Source of the DNA: Novosphingobium pokkalii
GTDB lineage: Bacteria; Pseudomonadota; Alphaproteobacteria; Sphingomonadales; Sphingomonadaceae
Assembly: GCF_014652855.1 (NCBI RefSeq)
Contig: NZ_BMZP01000011.1
Span: forward strand, 1-64,000
Reading direction: 5' to 3'
DNA length: 64,000 nt
The translations under genes and the position numbers were made by a program. Shown here in pieces: positions 26,379 to 34,643 of the stretch. Positions within the stretch are counted from its first letter, which is position 1, and the number at the start of each line of letters is the position of its first letter. A model generated the notes under the pieces. That model searched no databases. It saw only the letters and a program-made list of their open reading frames with translations, and was not told the origin of the DNA.

Positions 26379-27661
26379 GCCATCACCTTACCAGCAACCG
26401 TCGCCAGGGCCTTTTCGACAATGTCGAACCCTTCGTCGATCAGTTCGTCCGATGCCGTCAACGGCACAAGCACCCGAATGGTTTCGCCCTTGGTGCCGCA
26501 AGACAGCAGGATCAGCCCCAGATCGAGCGCCGCTGCCGTCACGGCCTTGGCCACCGCGCCATCGGTTTCCCCGGCGGCATTGGTCACGTCGAACCCGAAC
26601 ATGGCGCCCAGCCCGCGAATGTTGGCCACGGGCAGGCCGGCAGCGGCAAATCCTTCGACACGGGCGCGCATGCGGTCACCGATGGCGGCGGCACGGGCGC
26701 ACAGGCCTTCCTCTTCGATCACCTCAAGCACGGCCAGCGCCGCCGCACAGCCGATCGGCGAACCGCCATAGGTGCCGCCCAGGCCGCCGGGATCGAGCGC
26801 GTCCATGACCGGCGCGCGGCCGATCAGCCCGGCAAGCGGAAAGCCACCGGCCAGCGACTTGGCCACGCAGACCAGATCGGGTTCCACGCCCGAATGCTCG
26901 ATGCCGAACAGCTTGCCGGTGCGGGCAAAGCCGGCCTGCACTTCATCGGCAATCAGCAGGATACCATGCTGGTCGGCCAGCGCGCGCAGCGCCTCCAGGA
27001 ATTCGGCCGGCGCGACATGGAACCCGCCCTCGCCCTGCACCGGCTCGACGATGAACGCCGCCACGCGCTCGGGCTCCACATCGGCGGCGAACAGGTACTG
27101 GATCGCTTCCAGCGTGCGTTCCACCGTGTTGCCGTTCAGGCCCGTGGGGAACGGCGCGTGGAACACTTCGCCCGGCATCGGGCCAAAGCGGCGCTTGTAG
27201 GGGGTGGTCTTGCCGGTCATGGCGCTGGCCAGCAGGGTGCGGCCATGGAACCCGCCGGTAAACGCGATCACCGCCGAACGCCCGGTGGCCGCCCGCGCCA
27301 CTTTCACCGCGTTTTCCGTGGCCTCGGCCCCGGTCGTCAGTAGGATGGTCTTGGCAGGGCCGGAAAATGGGGCGGCTTCGTTCAATTTCTCCGCCAGGGC
27401 GATGTAGCTTTCATAGGGGCTGACCTGGAACGCGGTGTGGGTGAAGCGTTCGAGCTGCGCCTGCACCGCCGCGATCACCTTGGGATGGCGATGCCCGGTG
27501 TTGAGCACGGCAATGCCCCCGGCAAAATCGACATAGCGGCGCCCTTCCACGTCCCACAGCTCGGCATTCTCGGCGCGATCGGCAAAGACGGCGGTGGAAG
27601 ACGCCACGCCGCGCGGCACGGCCTGTTCGCGGCGGGCAAGAAGGGAAGCGTTGTCGGCCAT
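26375..27661 (-). CDS. gabT: 4-aminobutyrate--2-oxoglutarate aminotransferase
   Basis: This 428-residue PLP enzyme of class III aminotransferases transfers the amino group of GABA to 2-oxoglutarate, giving succinate semialdehyde. The ATG at 27661 begins MADNASLLARREQAVPRGV, the normal family start. PLP-binding features include TTGAEATENAVKVARAATGR, ADEVQAGFARTGK, and the Schiff-base Lys268 in CVAKSLAGGFPL, the same number as in E. coli GabT. It is first in the gabTD operon and divergent from a LysR regulator with two palindromes between them. Confidence 0.94.
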   Translation of the reverse strand: MADNASLLARREQAVPRGVASSTAVFADRAENAELWDVEGRRYVDFAGGIAVLNTGHRHPKVIAAVQAQLERFTHTAFQVSPYESYIALAEKLNEAAPFSGPAKTILLTTGAEATENAVKVARAATGRSAVIAFTGGFHGRTLLASAMTGKTTPYKRRFGPMPGEVFHAPFPTGLNGNTVERTLEAIQYLFAADVEPERVAAFIVEPVQGEGGFHVAPAEFLEALRALADQHGILLIADEVQAGFARTGKLFGIEHSGVEPDLVCVAKSLAGGFPLAGLIGRAPVMDALDPGGLGGTYGGSPIGCAAALAVLEVIEEEGLCARAAAIGDRMRARVEGFAAAGLPVANIRGLGAMFGFDVTNAAGETDGAVAKAVTAAALDLGLILLSCGTKGETIRVLVPLTASDELIDEGFDIVEKALATVAGKVMA

Positions 27662-27679
27662 CGGGCGCACTCCGGGCAT

Positions 27680-27701
27680 GAGAAAGGGTCGTCCCTTTCT
27701 C
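27680..27701. promoter_or_regulatory. Inverted repeat in gabT leader
   Basis: Perfect 9-bp arms (GAGAAAGGG at 27680-27688 and CCCTTTCTC at 27693-27701) are separated by 4 bp and lie 18 bp upstream of the gabT start. The stem could be an operator in DNA or a small hairpin in the gabT leader that affects translation. Position and symmetry are the only evidence. Confidence 0.5.
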
Positions 27702-27744
27702 GCACCGATGGCTTGCGGCCAAAAGCCCACTAATGCTACCCAGA

Positions 27745-27763
27745 TGGTGACCAAAGGTTACCA
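27745..27763. promoter_or_regulatory. Operator-like palindrome before lysR (gab locus)
   Basis: TGGTGACC-AAA-GGTTACCA is an inverted repeat with one mismatch. It ends 5 bp before the lysR start codon and so overlaps its ribosome-binding region. A bound regulator there would block its own expression. It is a plausible autoregulatory site of the LysR protein encoded at 27769. Confidence 0.5.
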
Positions 27764-27768
27764 GCTCC

Positions 27769-28704
27769 ATGCCAGACCGTCCCCACTTGCCGCCCTTTGC
27801 CGCCTTGCGCGCGTTCGAGGCGTTTGGCCGCCACGGCGGGGTGCGCCGCACCGCCGCCGCGCTGGGCGTGAGCCACGCCATCGTCAGCCGCCACTTGCGC
27901 GCGCTGGAAGACTGGCTCAGCGTGATGCTGGTGGATCGCCAGCACGGCGGGCTGACCCCGGCGGGCGAGAGCTACCATGCCCTGATCGGCCCGGCGTTCG
28001 ACCAATTGTGCACCGCCACCAGCCAGGCGCGCGGCCAGCATGGCACGCGCCTCGATGTCTGGTCGGTGGCGGGCCTCGCCTATCTGTGGCTCACTCCCAA
28101 CCTCCCCGGTTTCGGCCGCCGCCACCCCGGCATGGCGCTGGACTTGCGGCCCAGCGACAGCCCGCCCGACCTGTCCCGGCGCGAGGCGCATGGCGATATC
28201 CGCTGGTATCTCGACGACGCACCGGGCCTCACCCCACCGCGCAGCCTGATGCGCCAAGCCGTGGTGCGCCCCCGCCTGTTCCCCGTGGCCCGCGCCGACG
28301 CACCCTGGCTGAAAGACGCAGCCGTGGCCGCGCCGCAAGACCTGCTCGCCCTGCCCCTGCTGCACGAGGATTCCGACGCCGAATGGCGCGCCTGGTTCGC
28401 CGCGCAGGGCCTGGCTCACACGCAGCCGCCGGTCTCGGCCCGGCTGTGGCAGGCCCACATGACCCTGGCCGCCGCCGCCGATGGCCAGGGCGTGGCGATC
28501 ACCAACGGCTTCCTGGCGGCCGAACACCTGCAAAGCGGCCGCCTGGTGGAACTGGGCGCCGGCAACCCCGCCTTCGCCGCGTGCGCGCCCGGCGCCTATT
28601 ACTTCACCGCCCGCGCCGACATGTGGGACGCCCAACCCATCGCCCGCTTCCGCGCCTGGCTGGCCGAAGCGGTAGCAGCCTCACCGCCCGACTGGCTGGC
28701 GTAG
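27769..28704 (+). CDS. LysR-family regulator (GcvA-like), likely gab regulator
   Basis: This 311-residue GcvA-type LysR protein has an N-terminal HTH (LPPFAALRAFEAFGRHGGVR, then ALGVSHAIVSRHLRALEDWL) followed by a ligand-binding domain. It is divergent from gabTD and shares a 107-bp promoter region holding two palindromes, so it is the obvious candidate regulator of GABA catabolism. Its closest look-alike in this window is the LysR protein at 31746-32705. Both have the RHLKALE-type helix and a DIRWY/DIRYY motif, suggesting paralogues with related effectors. Confidence 0.9.
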   Translation: MPDRPHLPPFAALRAFEAFGRHGGVRRTAAALGVSHAIVSRHLRALEDWLSVMLVDRQHGGLTPAGESYHALIGPAFDQLCTATSQARGQHGTRLDVWSVAGLAYLWLTPNLPGFGRRHPGMALDLRPSDSPPDLSRREAHGDIRWYLDDAPGLTPPRSLMRQAVVRPRLFPVARADAPWLKDAAVAAPQDLLALPLLHEDSDAEWRAWFAAQGLAHTQPPVSARLWQAHMTLAAAADGQGVAITNGFLAAEHLQSGRLVELGAGNPAFAACAPGAYYFTARADMWDAQPIARFRAWLAEAVAASPPDWLA

Positions 28705-28751
28705 AGCGCCTGGGCGGATGGATATGGGCGGTTGGGGCCAAATTGCGGACT

Positions 28752-29150
28752 TTATGAGCGGAGTGAAGCTATCCATTTGCGATGGTATTCTTCTTGGACC
28801 GACACCGGAGAAGGTATGACATCGGGGCCGGCTTCAAAGATGCCGACCAACTCTCTCGCTTGGGCCCCGATCTCCATTTTATAGGCTTTTAGGCCGCGCC
28901 CCATATCGCGTGCCATGCCGGACGGCCAAACCTGCATGCTTGCTCCATAACAGAATGGGATCAAGCCCTTAGGCTCCAAGCTACGACGCCGCAGCACGAG
29001 AAGCGCTTCAAAAAAGTCTCTTTCATCAACTACGTGCGTCTCGCCGCGAACGCTGCAAACCAATCGGCAGGAATTTCCGACGTCACTGCTGACTATGGAG
29101 ACTTTCTCGTCTTCCTCGCCGCCTATAACGTATAGTGAATGTTCGCTCAT
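28752..29150 (-). CDS. Hypothetical protein of lower GC content
   Basis: I do not recognise this protein of about 132 residues. The ATG at 29150 (MSEHSLYVIGGEEDEKVSIV) is chosen; an upstream ATG at 29165 is possible. It looks cytosolic, with no signal or membrane segment, and has an acidic N-terminus. The coding sequence is visibly richer in A and T than its neighbours, with rare-for-this-genome codons such as TTT, ATA and AAA. This suggests horizontal acquisition. It sits between two LysR genes next to a dispersed repeat. An orphan immunity-type protein is one possibility, but there is no partner to support it. Confidence 0.6.
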   Translation of the reverse strand: MSEHSLYVIGGEEDEKVSIVSSDVGNSCRLVCSVRGETHVVDERDFFEALLVLRRRSLEPKGLIPFCYGASMQVWPSGMARDMGRGLKAYKMEIGAQARELVGIFEAGPDVIPSPVSVQEEYHRKWIASLRS

Positions 29151-29214
29151 GCTCACTCCCAACAACCAGCTAGCATTCTTTTACGTCAGCTTTCCATGGC
29201 TTTCAGTCCATTCC

Positions 29215-29324
29215 TTCGTCATTCCCGCGCAGGCGGGAATCCAGTTTCGGAGTGCCATGAACCGCCCGACGGCTGTCCCTCACGCGCGGTAACACTGGAT
29301 CCCCGCCTGCGCGGGGATGACGAA
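29215..29324. repeat. Dispersed palindromic repeat (ATTCCCGC..GCGGGGAT type)
   Basis: The ends at 29215-29244 and 29295-29324 are near-perfect inverted copies of the TCGTCATTCCCGCGCAGGCG-type sequence, well known as an extragenic repeat in many proteobacteria. The 50 bp between them pair weakly. It lies between the minus-strand LysR gene end (29346) and the start of the AT-rich hypothetical gene (29150), where it may fold into a long hairpin. Nothing coding is seen in it. Confidence 0.8.
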
Positions 29325-29345
29325 ATTTGAGGCCCCCCAGCCAGA

Positions 29346-30269
29346 TCATCCTCCGACGCCCCCTGTTTCGACCACCGGAAATCCCGCTTCCGCGCGCAGC
29401 CAGTCGGCCAAGGCGTGCACATGCACGTCGCCCCGCCCCTTGGCGCGCACCACCATGGTCAGATGCGCGGCGCCCTCCCACACGCGGTCACCTAAGGGCA
29501 CCAGTTCGCCCCGCGCCACCCAGGGCGCGGCATAGGCTTGGGCGGCCAAGGCCAGCCCCAGGCCATCGGCCGCCGCTCCTAGCAGGGCGGGAACGGCGGT
29601 AAACGTCGGCCCGGCGATCAGCGCATCGCCCTTGGGTGCAGGCAGACCGCAATGCGCCAGCCAGCCCGCCCAATCCACCGGGCCTTCGTCGTGCAGTAGC
29701 GGAACGGGTGACCCACCATCGAGGAATGCCGCGCCCGCCTGCGCCAGGGCCGGCGCGGCATAGACGGCGTGGTCCAGACGCAGCAGCACTTCCTCGGGCA
29801 AGCCGGTGTCGCCGCCATCGGGCGCGTCGGTCAGAAAGATGTCCAGCTCGGTCGTGTCGAAATCCACCGTCAGGCCCCGGCTGTCGAGCCACAGGTCCAT
29901 GCCCGGCAGATCGGCCATCAGCCGCCCCAGCCGGGGCTGCAACCAGCAGCCGGCAAAGCCCGCATCGGCATAGACGATCACCGAATTGGCCTTGCGATAG
30001 GGCGCCAGGCGGCTGACCCCGCCGCGCAGCACCTTGAGCATGTCGCGCACCGTGCGGTGGAAATCGCGGCCCGCGTCGGTCAGCACCACCTGGCGATAGA
30101 CGCGGCGGAACAGAGCGTGCCCCAGTGCCTCTTCCAGGTTGCGCACCTGGTGGCTGATCGCCGACTGCGTCAGCCCCAGTTCCTGCGCCGCAGCGGCAAA
30201 GCTGCCCAGGCGCGCGGCGGCCTCGAACCCTTCCAGGGACTTGAGCGGGGGAAGCCGGTCGCGCGTCAT
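29346..30269 (-). CDS. LysR-family regulator (GcvA-like)
   Basis: This 307-residue regulator has HTH RLPPLKSLEGFEAAARLGSF and LGLTQSAISHQVRNLEEALG, the GcvA/AmpR-like subgroup. A DLWLDSRG region and an LDIFLTDAPDGG stretch lie in the effector domain. The gene starts 4 bp after the stop of the omega-amino acid aminotransferase gene (30274) on the same strand. It is thus co-transcribed and probably regulates that aminotransferase and itself. The neighbouring LysR at 31746-32705 lies on the other side of the same enzyme gene, an unusual double arrangement. Confidence 0.9.
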   Translation of the reverse strand: MTRDRLPPLKSLEGFEAAARLGSFAAAAQELGLTQSAISHQVRNLEEALGHALFRRVYRQVVLTDAGRDFHRTVRDMLKVLRGGVSRLAPYRKANSVIVYADAGFAGCWLQPRLGRLMADLPGMDLWLDSRGLTVDFDTTELDIFLTDAPDGGDTGLPEEVLLRLDHAVYAAPALAQAGAAFLDGGSPVPLLHDEGPVDWAGWLAHCGLPAPKGDALIAGPTFTAVPALLGAAADGLGLALAAQAYAAPWVARGELVPLGDRVWEGAAHLTMVVRAKGRGDVHVHALADWLRAEAGFPVVETGGVGG

Positions 30270-30273
30270 GGCA

Positions 30274-31626
30274 TCAGGCCAGATCGAGCAGAATCTCGCG
30301 CAGCATGCCGAAAATCGTCTCGATCTGCGCGGCCGTGATCATCAGCGGCGGCGAGAGCGCGATGATGTCGCCGGTCACCCGGATCAGCAACCCCGCATCG
30401 AACGCGCGGTGAAACGCTTCCATCGCCCGCGCCCCCGGCTTGCCCTCACGCGGGGCCAGCTCGATCCCGGCGACCAGGCCCAGGTTGCGGATGTCGATCA
30501 CGTTGGGGCAATCAGCCAGGCTGTGCGCCGCCGCTTCCCACTGCGCGGCAAGAGCAGCGGCGTTCTCGAACAGGCCTTCCTCGCGATAGAGCTGCAAGGT
30601 GGCCAGGCCCGCCGCCGCCGCCACGGGATGGCCGGAATAAGTGTAGCCATGGAAGAACTCGATGCCTTCCGGGCTGCCGTTCACCACGGTGTCGTGCACG
30701 TCGCGGCTGGCAATCACCGCGCCCATCGGCACGGTGCCGTTGGTCAGGCCCTTGGCGGTGGTGATGATATCGGGCGTGACGCCGAAGTATTCGGCCGCCG
30801 TCGCCGTGCCCAGGCGGCCAAAGCCGGTGATCACTTCATCGAAGATCAGCAGGATACCGTGCTTGCGCGTGATATCGCGCAGCGCCTGGAGATAGCCCTG
30901 CGGCGGCACCAGCACCCCGGTGGAGCCGGCCACCGGCTCCACGATCACCGCGGCGATCGTTTCGGGGCCGTGCAGCGCCACCAGTTCTTCCAGTTCCTCG
31001 GCCAGGCCACCATTGCCCGGCTGCATCCCGCGCTGAAACCGCACCGCCTGCCCGTGGGTGTGCGACAGGTGGTCCACCCCCCACACCTGGCTGACGAAGC
31101 GACGGCGGTTGCCGCCGATACCGCCCACCGACAGCCCGCCGAAGTTGGTGCCGTGATAGCCGCGCTGCCGCCCGATCAGGCGGAAGCGCGTGTGATCGCC
31201 ACGCGCGTGGTGATAGGCCAGCGCCATCTTGAGCGCGGTATCGGCGCTTTCCGACCCCGAATTGGTGAAGAACACCCGGTCGAGTCCTTCCGGCATGATC
31301 CGCGCCACTTCGCTGGCCAGACGGAACGGCAGCGGGTGGCCCAACTGGAACGTGGGCGCGAAATCGAGCGTGGCGGCGGCCTCGGCAATCGCCGCCGTGA
31401 TCGCGGCGCGGCCATGCCCGGCGTTGACGCACCACAGCCCGGCCGTGGCATCGAGCACTTGGCGCCCGTCGGCGGTGGTATAGTGCATGTCCCTGGCAGC
31501 AACGAACAGGCGCGGGTTCTGCTTGAAGAACCGGTTGTTGGTGAACGGCATCCAGAAATGATCGAGATCGACGCCATCCATGCTGGCCGGATCGAGCAGG
31601 GCGGAAGGCAGGGACTGGCTGGCCAT
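30274..31626 (-). CDS. Omega-amino acid--pyruvate aminotransferase (class III)
   Basis: This 450-residue PLP enzyme has a start (MDGVDLDHFWMPFTNNRFFK) and body typical of beta-alanine:pyruvate aminotransferases. The PLP Lys292 is in TTAKGLTNGTVPMGA. FTNSGSESADTALKMALAYH binds phosphate, and IFDEVITGFGRLG carries the cofactor Asp. It would take amino groups from beta-alanine, 3-aminobutyrate or similar omega-amines to pyruvate, giving alanine. Beta-alanine is a product of 1,3-diaminopropane breakdown, so it complements spermidine dehydrogenase in this window. LysR genes lie on both sides. Confidence 0.9.
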   Translation of the reverse strand: MASQSLPSALLDPASMDGVDLDHFWMPFTNNRFFKQNPRLFVAARDMHYTTADGRQVLDATAGLWCVNAGHGRAAITAAIAEAAATLDFAPTFQLGHPLPFRLASEVARIMPEGLDRVFFTNSGSESADTALKMALAYHHARGDHTRFRLIGRQRGYHGTNFGGLSVGGIGGNRRRFVSQVWGVDHLSHTHGQAVRFQRGMQPGNGGLAEELEELVALHGPETIAAVIVEPVAGSTGVLVPPQGYLQALRDITRKHGILLIFDEVITGFGRLGTATAAEYFGVTPDIITTAKGLTNGTVPMGAVIASRDVHDTVVNGSPEGIEFFHGYTYSGHPVAAAAGLATLQLYREEGLFENAAALAAQWEAAAHSLADCPNVIDIRNLGLVAGIELAPREGKPGARAMEAFHRAFDAGLLIRVTGDIIALSPPLMITAAQIETIFGMLREILLDLA

Positions 31627-31745
31627 GGAAGCTCCTGGGACGGGCGTTGCCGTGAATAGTTTTCAAGCCAGGGTTTGGAAAACCGGGCCTGCACGCGGGA
31701 GGGGGAAAAGAAATCCACCATGGTGCACGCCATGCACCAGCGCGA

Positions 31746-32705
31746 TTACGCCACCCGCTGGCGTAGGAAATGGCGCAGTTGCGCAATCGCCGGATTGTTG
31801 GCCCGATCGGCGCGGGTGACCATGCAATAGGATCCGATCGCCACGGGTTGCGCGCCGGGCACCGCCAGTTCCACCAGGGCGCCACTGGCCAGATCATCGG
31901 CCACCAGATAGCGGTTGGCCAGCGCCAACCCCCGCCCCGCGCGCGCCGCTGCCAGGGCCAGGTGCGCGTGCCACAGCAGCGCGCCGGGCAAAGGCCCATC
32001 CCCCGGATCGCAGCCATTGCCGCGCAGCCAGTGGCGCCACTGTTCGTGGTGCTCCTCGTGCAGCAACGGCGCGCCGAGCAGATCGGCCACGCCGCCGATG
32101 CCCGCCATCCCTGCCGCCACGGCCGGGCTGGCCACCACCAGCAGCGGCGGCCGGGCGAGCACCAGCGTGTGCAACCCGGGACCGCCCGGCTGCGGCAGCC
32201 AGGCATCACCATAATAGCGGATATCCACGTCCGCCTCGAACCGGATCAGGTTGGCGGGCCGATCGGTGGGGCGCAGTTCCACCTGGAAACCCGGCGCGGC
32301 CCGTTCAAAGGCGGCGATCTGGGCCGAGAGCCATTGCGTGGCAAAGCCGGGCACGCACCACAGGCGCAGATCGTGAATCTGGCCCTGGGCCATGATTTCC
32401 CGGGTGGCGGACACCACGTCGAGCATCGCCGCCGAAACCCGCGCGTGATAGGCCTGCCCCGCTTCGGTCAGCGTCAGCCGCCCGCCCTGGCGATCGACCA
32501 GCATGACCCCGAGCCATTCCTCCAGCGCTTTCAGATGGCGACTGACCACGGTGTGATCGAGCCGCAGCAACGCCGCCGCGCGGCGCACGCCGCCCACGCG
32601 GCCAACCACCTCGAACGCGCGCAAGGCGGCAAAAGGCGGGATCGCCTTGCCCGCCAGAAAATCGCCGGCTGGCGCATCTTCGCTGTCCCTGCGTTTCGGC
32701 ACCAT
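31746..32705 (-). CDS. LysR-family regulator
   Basis: This regulator has about 319 residues with HTH IPPFAALRAFEVVGRVGGVR and LLRLDHTVVSRHLKALEEWL, then a standard effector domain. The start is uncertain. The ATG at 32705 (MVPKRRDSEDA) is taken, an ATG at 32714 is equally possible, and the two are separated by an AGGGG run. It is similar to the gab-linked LysR at 27769 and lies 119 bp upstream of the aminotransferase in the same direction, divergent from the cupin gene. It may act on either neighbour. Confidence 0.87.
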   Translation of the reverse strand: MVPKRRDSEDAPAGDFLAGKAIPPFAALRAFEVVGRVGGVRRAAALLRLDHTVVSRHLKALEEWLGVMLVDRQGGRLTLTEAGQAYHARVSAAMLDVVSATREIMAQGQIHDLRLWCVPGFATQWLSAQIAAFERAAPGFQVELRPTDRPANLIRFEADVDIRYYGDAWLPQPGGPGLHTLVLARPPLLVVASPAVAAGMAGIGGVADLLGAPLLHEEHHEQWRHWLRGNGCDPGDGPLPGALLWHAHLALAAARAGRGLALANRYLVADDLASGALVELAVPGAQPVAIGSYCMVTRADRANNPAIAQLRHFLRQRVA

Positions 32706-32877
32706 ACCCCTCATGACTCTGTGCGATCGCATCATAACACGAAAGATTTGGTGCGCCAGATGCACCACCCATGCAGGGAACACCTTTCAACACCGCAGTC
32801 TTGCCCATCCTGCGCGGTTGACGGCATCGCCATCACCGGCGATTGAGATCGCAGCATCTTGCCACAGGAGACCGTCC

Positions 32878-33336
32878 TTGCGCCTTGCCTCCCTTTTCGT
32901 TCTCGGCCTCAGCCTCGCCCTGCCGACAGCCCCCGCATTGGCCGAAACCGGCGCGGCCAGCATCGCCAAGCCCGCCAAGCTCGCCAGCAGCGCGGTAACC
33001 GCCGCCCTTGCCAGCAGCGCAGCCCACCACAGCAGCGAAGGCGGCGTGGCCGTGTCAGACCTGCCGCAGCTCCATTCGGCCGACAAGAAATTCATGAGCG
33101 GCGCCTATGCTGTGGCCGGCCCCAACCACGACAGCTTCACCGGCGAAGGCTATCCGGTGAACGAATTCATGGTGTTCCTCTCGGGCGGCGTGACGCTGAC
33201 TTCGGCCGACGGCACCGTGCTGGAGGTGAAGGCCGGGGATTCGGTCTCGATCCCCAAGGGCTGGCTCGGCAAGTGGGATTCCAACGGATACGAGAAGTTC
33301 TACGTGGTCTACGACCCTGAAAAGCCGGTGGAGTAA
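32878..33336 (+). CDS. Secreted cupin-domain protein with TTG start
   Basis: This 152-residue protein carries a single C-terminal cupin fold (about 80-148: NEFMVFLSGGVTLTSADGTV, then VKAGDSVSIPKGWLGKW), resembling the DUF861/Cupin_3 group. The start is a TTG at 32878, preceded by AGGAG at 32866-32870. It yields a textbook signal peptide (MRLASLFVLGLSLALPTAPALA), and in-frame ATGs upstream would place this signal internally. The usual cupin metal-ligand histidines are mostly missing, so a binding rather than enzymatic role is possible. It is a single gene divergent from LysR and followed by a palindromic repeat. Confidence 0.75.
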   Translation: MRLASLFVLGLSLALPTAPALAETGAASIAKPAKLASSAVTAALASSAAHHSSEGGVAVSDLPQLHSADKKFMSGAYAVAGPNHDSFTGEGYPVNEFMVFLSGGVTLTSADGTVLEVKAGDSVSIPKGWLGKWDSNGYEKFYVVYDPEKPVE

Positions 33337-33346
33337 GCCACTTAAA

Positions 33347-33450
33347 GCCCCCTCCTCTTCAGAGGAGGGGGTTGGGGGTGGTGCTGGGCCTCAAGCGGCG
33401 GTCAAGGTTTCCACCACCCCCCGACCCCCTCCTCTGAAGAGGAGGGGGAG
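33347..33450. repeat. GC-rich palindromic repeat, family member 1
   Basis: Each end is itself a palindrome (CCCCCTCCTCTTCAGAGGAG-type). The two ends, 33347-33383 and 33410-33450, are near-perfect inverted copies, giving a large cruciform-capable element. The same sequence family recurs at 61226-61320. It lies between the convergent cupin and PotF-type genes and could terminate both. Confidence 0.8.
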
Positions 33451-33473
33451 AGAGGCCTCCCCCTACCTGCCCC

Positions 33474-34541
33474 TCACGCCGCGCGGACGCGGGTGATCAC
33501 GTCCTGGAACGCGCGATAGGCATCCTCGCCAAGGTAATTGGCATACTGGCACTTGGCGAGCGCGGCTTCGGGCGGGAAGATCGCCGGGTTGTCGCGATAT
33601 TCGGCGTCCATCTGCGCCAGCGCGGCGGCATTCGGCGTGGGATAGCGGATGGTGCGCGAAATGTCGGCGCCCGCCTCGGCGCTGAGCAGGTAATTGATGA
33701 AGGCATGCGCGGCATCGGGGTTGGGCGCGCCGGCCGGAATGCACAACTGGTCGGATTGCAGGATACTGCCTTCCTTGGGCACAACGAAGGCCAGGTCCTT
33801 GTCCTCGCGCATCACCTGGGCAATGTCGCCATTGTATTCGATCACGATATCGCAATCGCCCGACAGCAGGAGATCCTGGCCATTGTCGTCATGGAACGTG
33901 GCGATATTGCCTTTCTGGCGGATCAGCAGGTCCTGCACTTTGGCCAGGGTGGCCTTGTCGAACGTGTTCATGTCGGCGCCCAGGTAGATCTCGGTCAGCC
34001 GGCACAGATCCGCCGCGTCAGACAGCACGGCGATGCGCCCCTTGTATTGCGGCGAATCCAGCACCCATTTCCAGCTGTCGGGCACGCCCTGGATCTTGGA
34101 CTTGCGATAGCCGATGCCCAGCACCAGCCAGGTATAGGGCATGGCATATTTGCGGCCCGGATCGAACGGCGCATCCTGGAACCGGGGCAGGATGTTCTTC
34201 ATGTTGGGAATCTTGGCATGGTCGAGCGGCATCAGCATGTTGGCCTTGGCCATGCGCTGCACGAAATCGTTGGCCGGCACCACCACGTCATAGCCGGGAT
34301 TGCCGCCGCGCAGCTTGGCAAACAGCTCGTCGTTGTTGGAATAGAGGCTCATGTTCACGCCGATGCCGCTGGCCTTTTCAAAGCCCGACAGCGTGTTCTT
34401 GCCGACGTAGGTATCCCAGTTGTAGAAATTGACCATCTGCGCGGGGTGTTTCTTGCACCCCGCCAGCCCGGAAAACGTGATGCCGACCGCCGCCGTGCCG
34501 AGGCCAGCCAGAAATCCGCGCCGGGAAGGGTTCACCTGCAT
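33474..34541 (-). CDS. Polyamine ABC transporter substrate-binding lipoprotein (PotD/PotF-like)
   Basis: This is a binding protein of about 355 residues. The start at 34541 (MQVNPSRRGFLAGLG) has an AGGG ribosome site; ATGs at 34544 and 34553 are alternatives. The N-terminus combines a twin-arginine motif (SRRGFLAG, residues 6-13) with a lipobox (GLAGC, Cys29), so it is exported folded and lipid-anchored. The mature sequence begins MVNFYNWDTYVGKNTLSGFE and contains YDVVVPANDF, typical of spermidine/putrescine receptors. No permease or ATPase genes accompany it. It is divergent from the spermidine-dehydrogenase-like gene, so it may deliver polyamines to a distant transporter or act as a sensor. 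Confidence 0.88.
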   Translation of the reverse strand: MQVNPSRRGFLAGLGTAAVGITFSGLAGCKKHPAQMVNFYNWDTYVGKNTLSGFEKASGIGVNMSLYSNNDELFAKLRGGNPGYDVVVPANDFVQRMAKANMLMPLDHAKIPNMKNILPRFQDAPFDPGRKYAMPYTWLVLGIGYRKSKIQGVPDSWKWVLDSPQYKGRIAVLSDAADLCRLTEIYLGADMNTFDKATLAKVQDLLIRQKGNIATFHDDNGQDLLLSGDCDIVIEYNGDIAQVMREDKDLAFVVPKEGSILQSDQLCIPAGAPNPDAAHAFINYLLSAEAGADISRTIRYPTPNAAALAQMDAEYRDNPAIFPPEAALAKCQYANYLGEDAYRAFQDVITRVRAA

Positions 34542-34596
34542 CATAGCCCTCATGGTTGGCCCGCTGCGATTTCGGGCATTGCTTTTGCGCACGATA

Positions 34597-34606
34597 TGTG
34601 ATCACA
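34597..34606. promoter_or_regulatory. Palindrome TGTGATCACA between potF-like and spdH-like genes
   Basis: A perfect 10-bp palindrome lies in the 102-bp divergent spacer, 56 bp from the potF-like start and 38 bp from the spdH-like start. It resembles GntR/FadR- or CRP-type half-sites. A single site here could couple expression of both polyamine genes. The binding protein is unknown. Confidence 0.4.
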
Positions 34607-34643
34607 GGATGGAGGTAAAGCCTTTCATGACGGGTGAACCACA

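Noticed and set aside
24840-26771. A plus-strand frame of 643 codons opposite gabD and the end of gabT
   Set aside because: No recognisable domain, while GabD/GabT motifs on the minus strand are complete.
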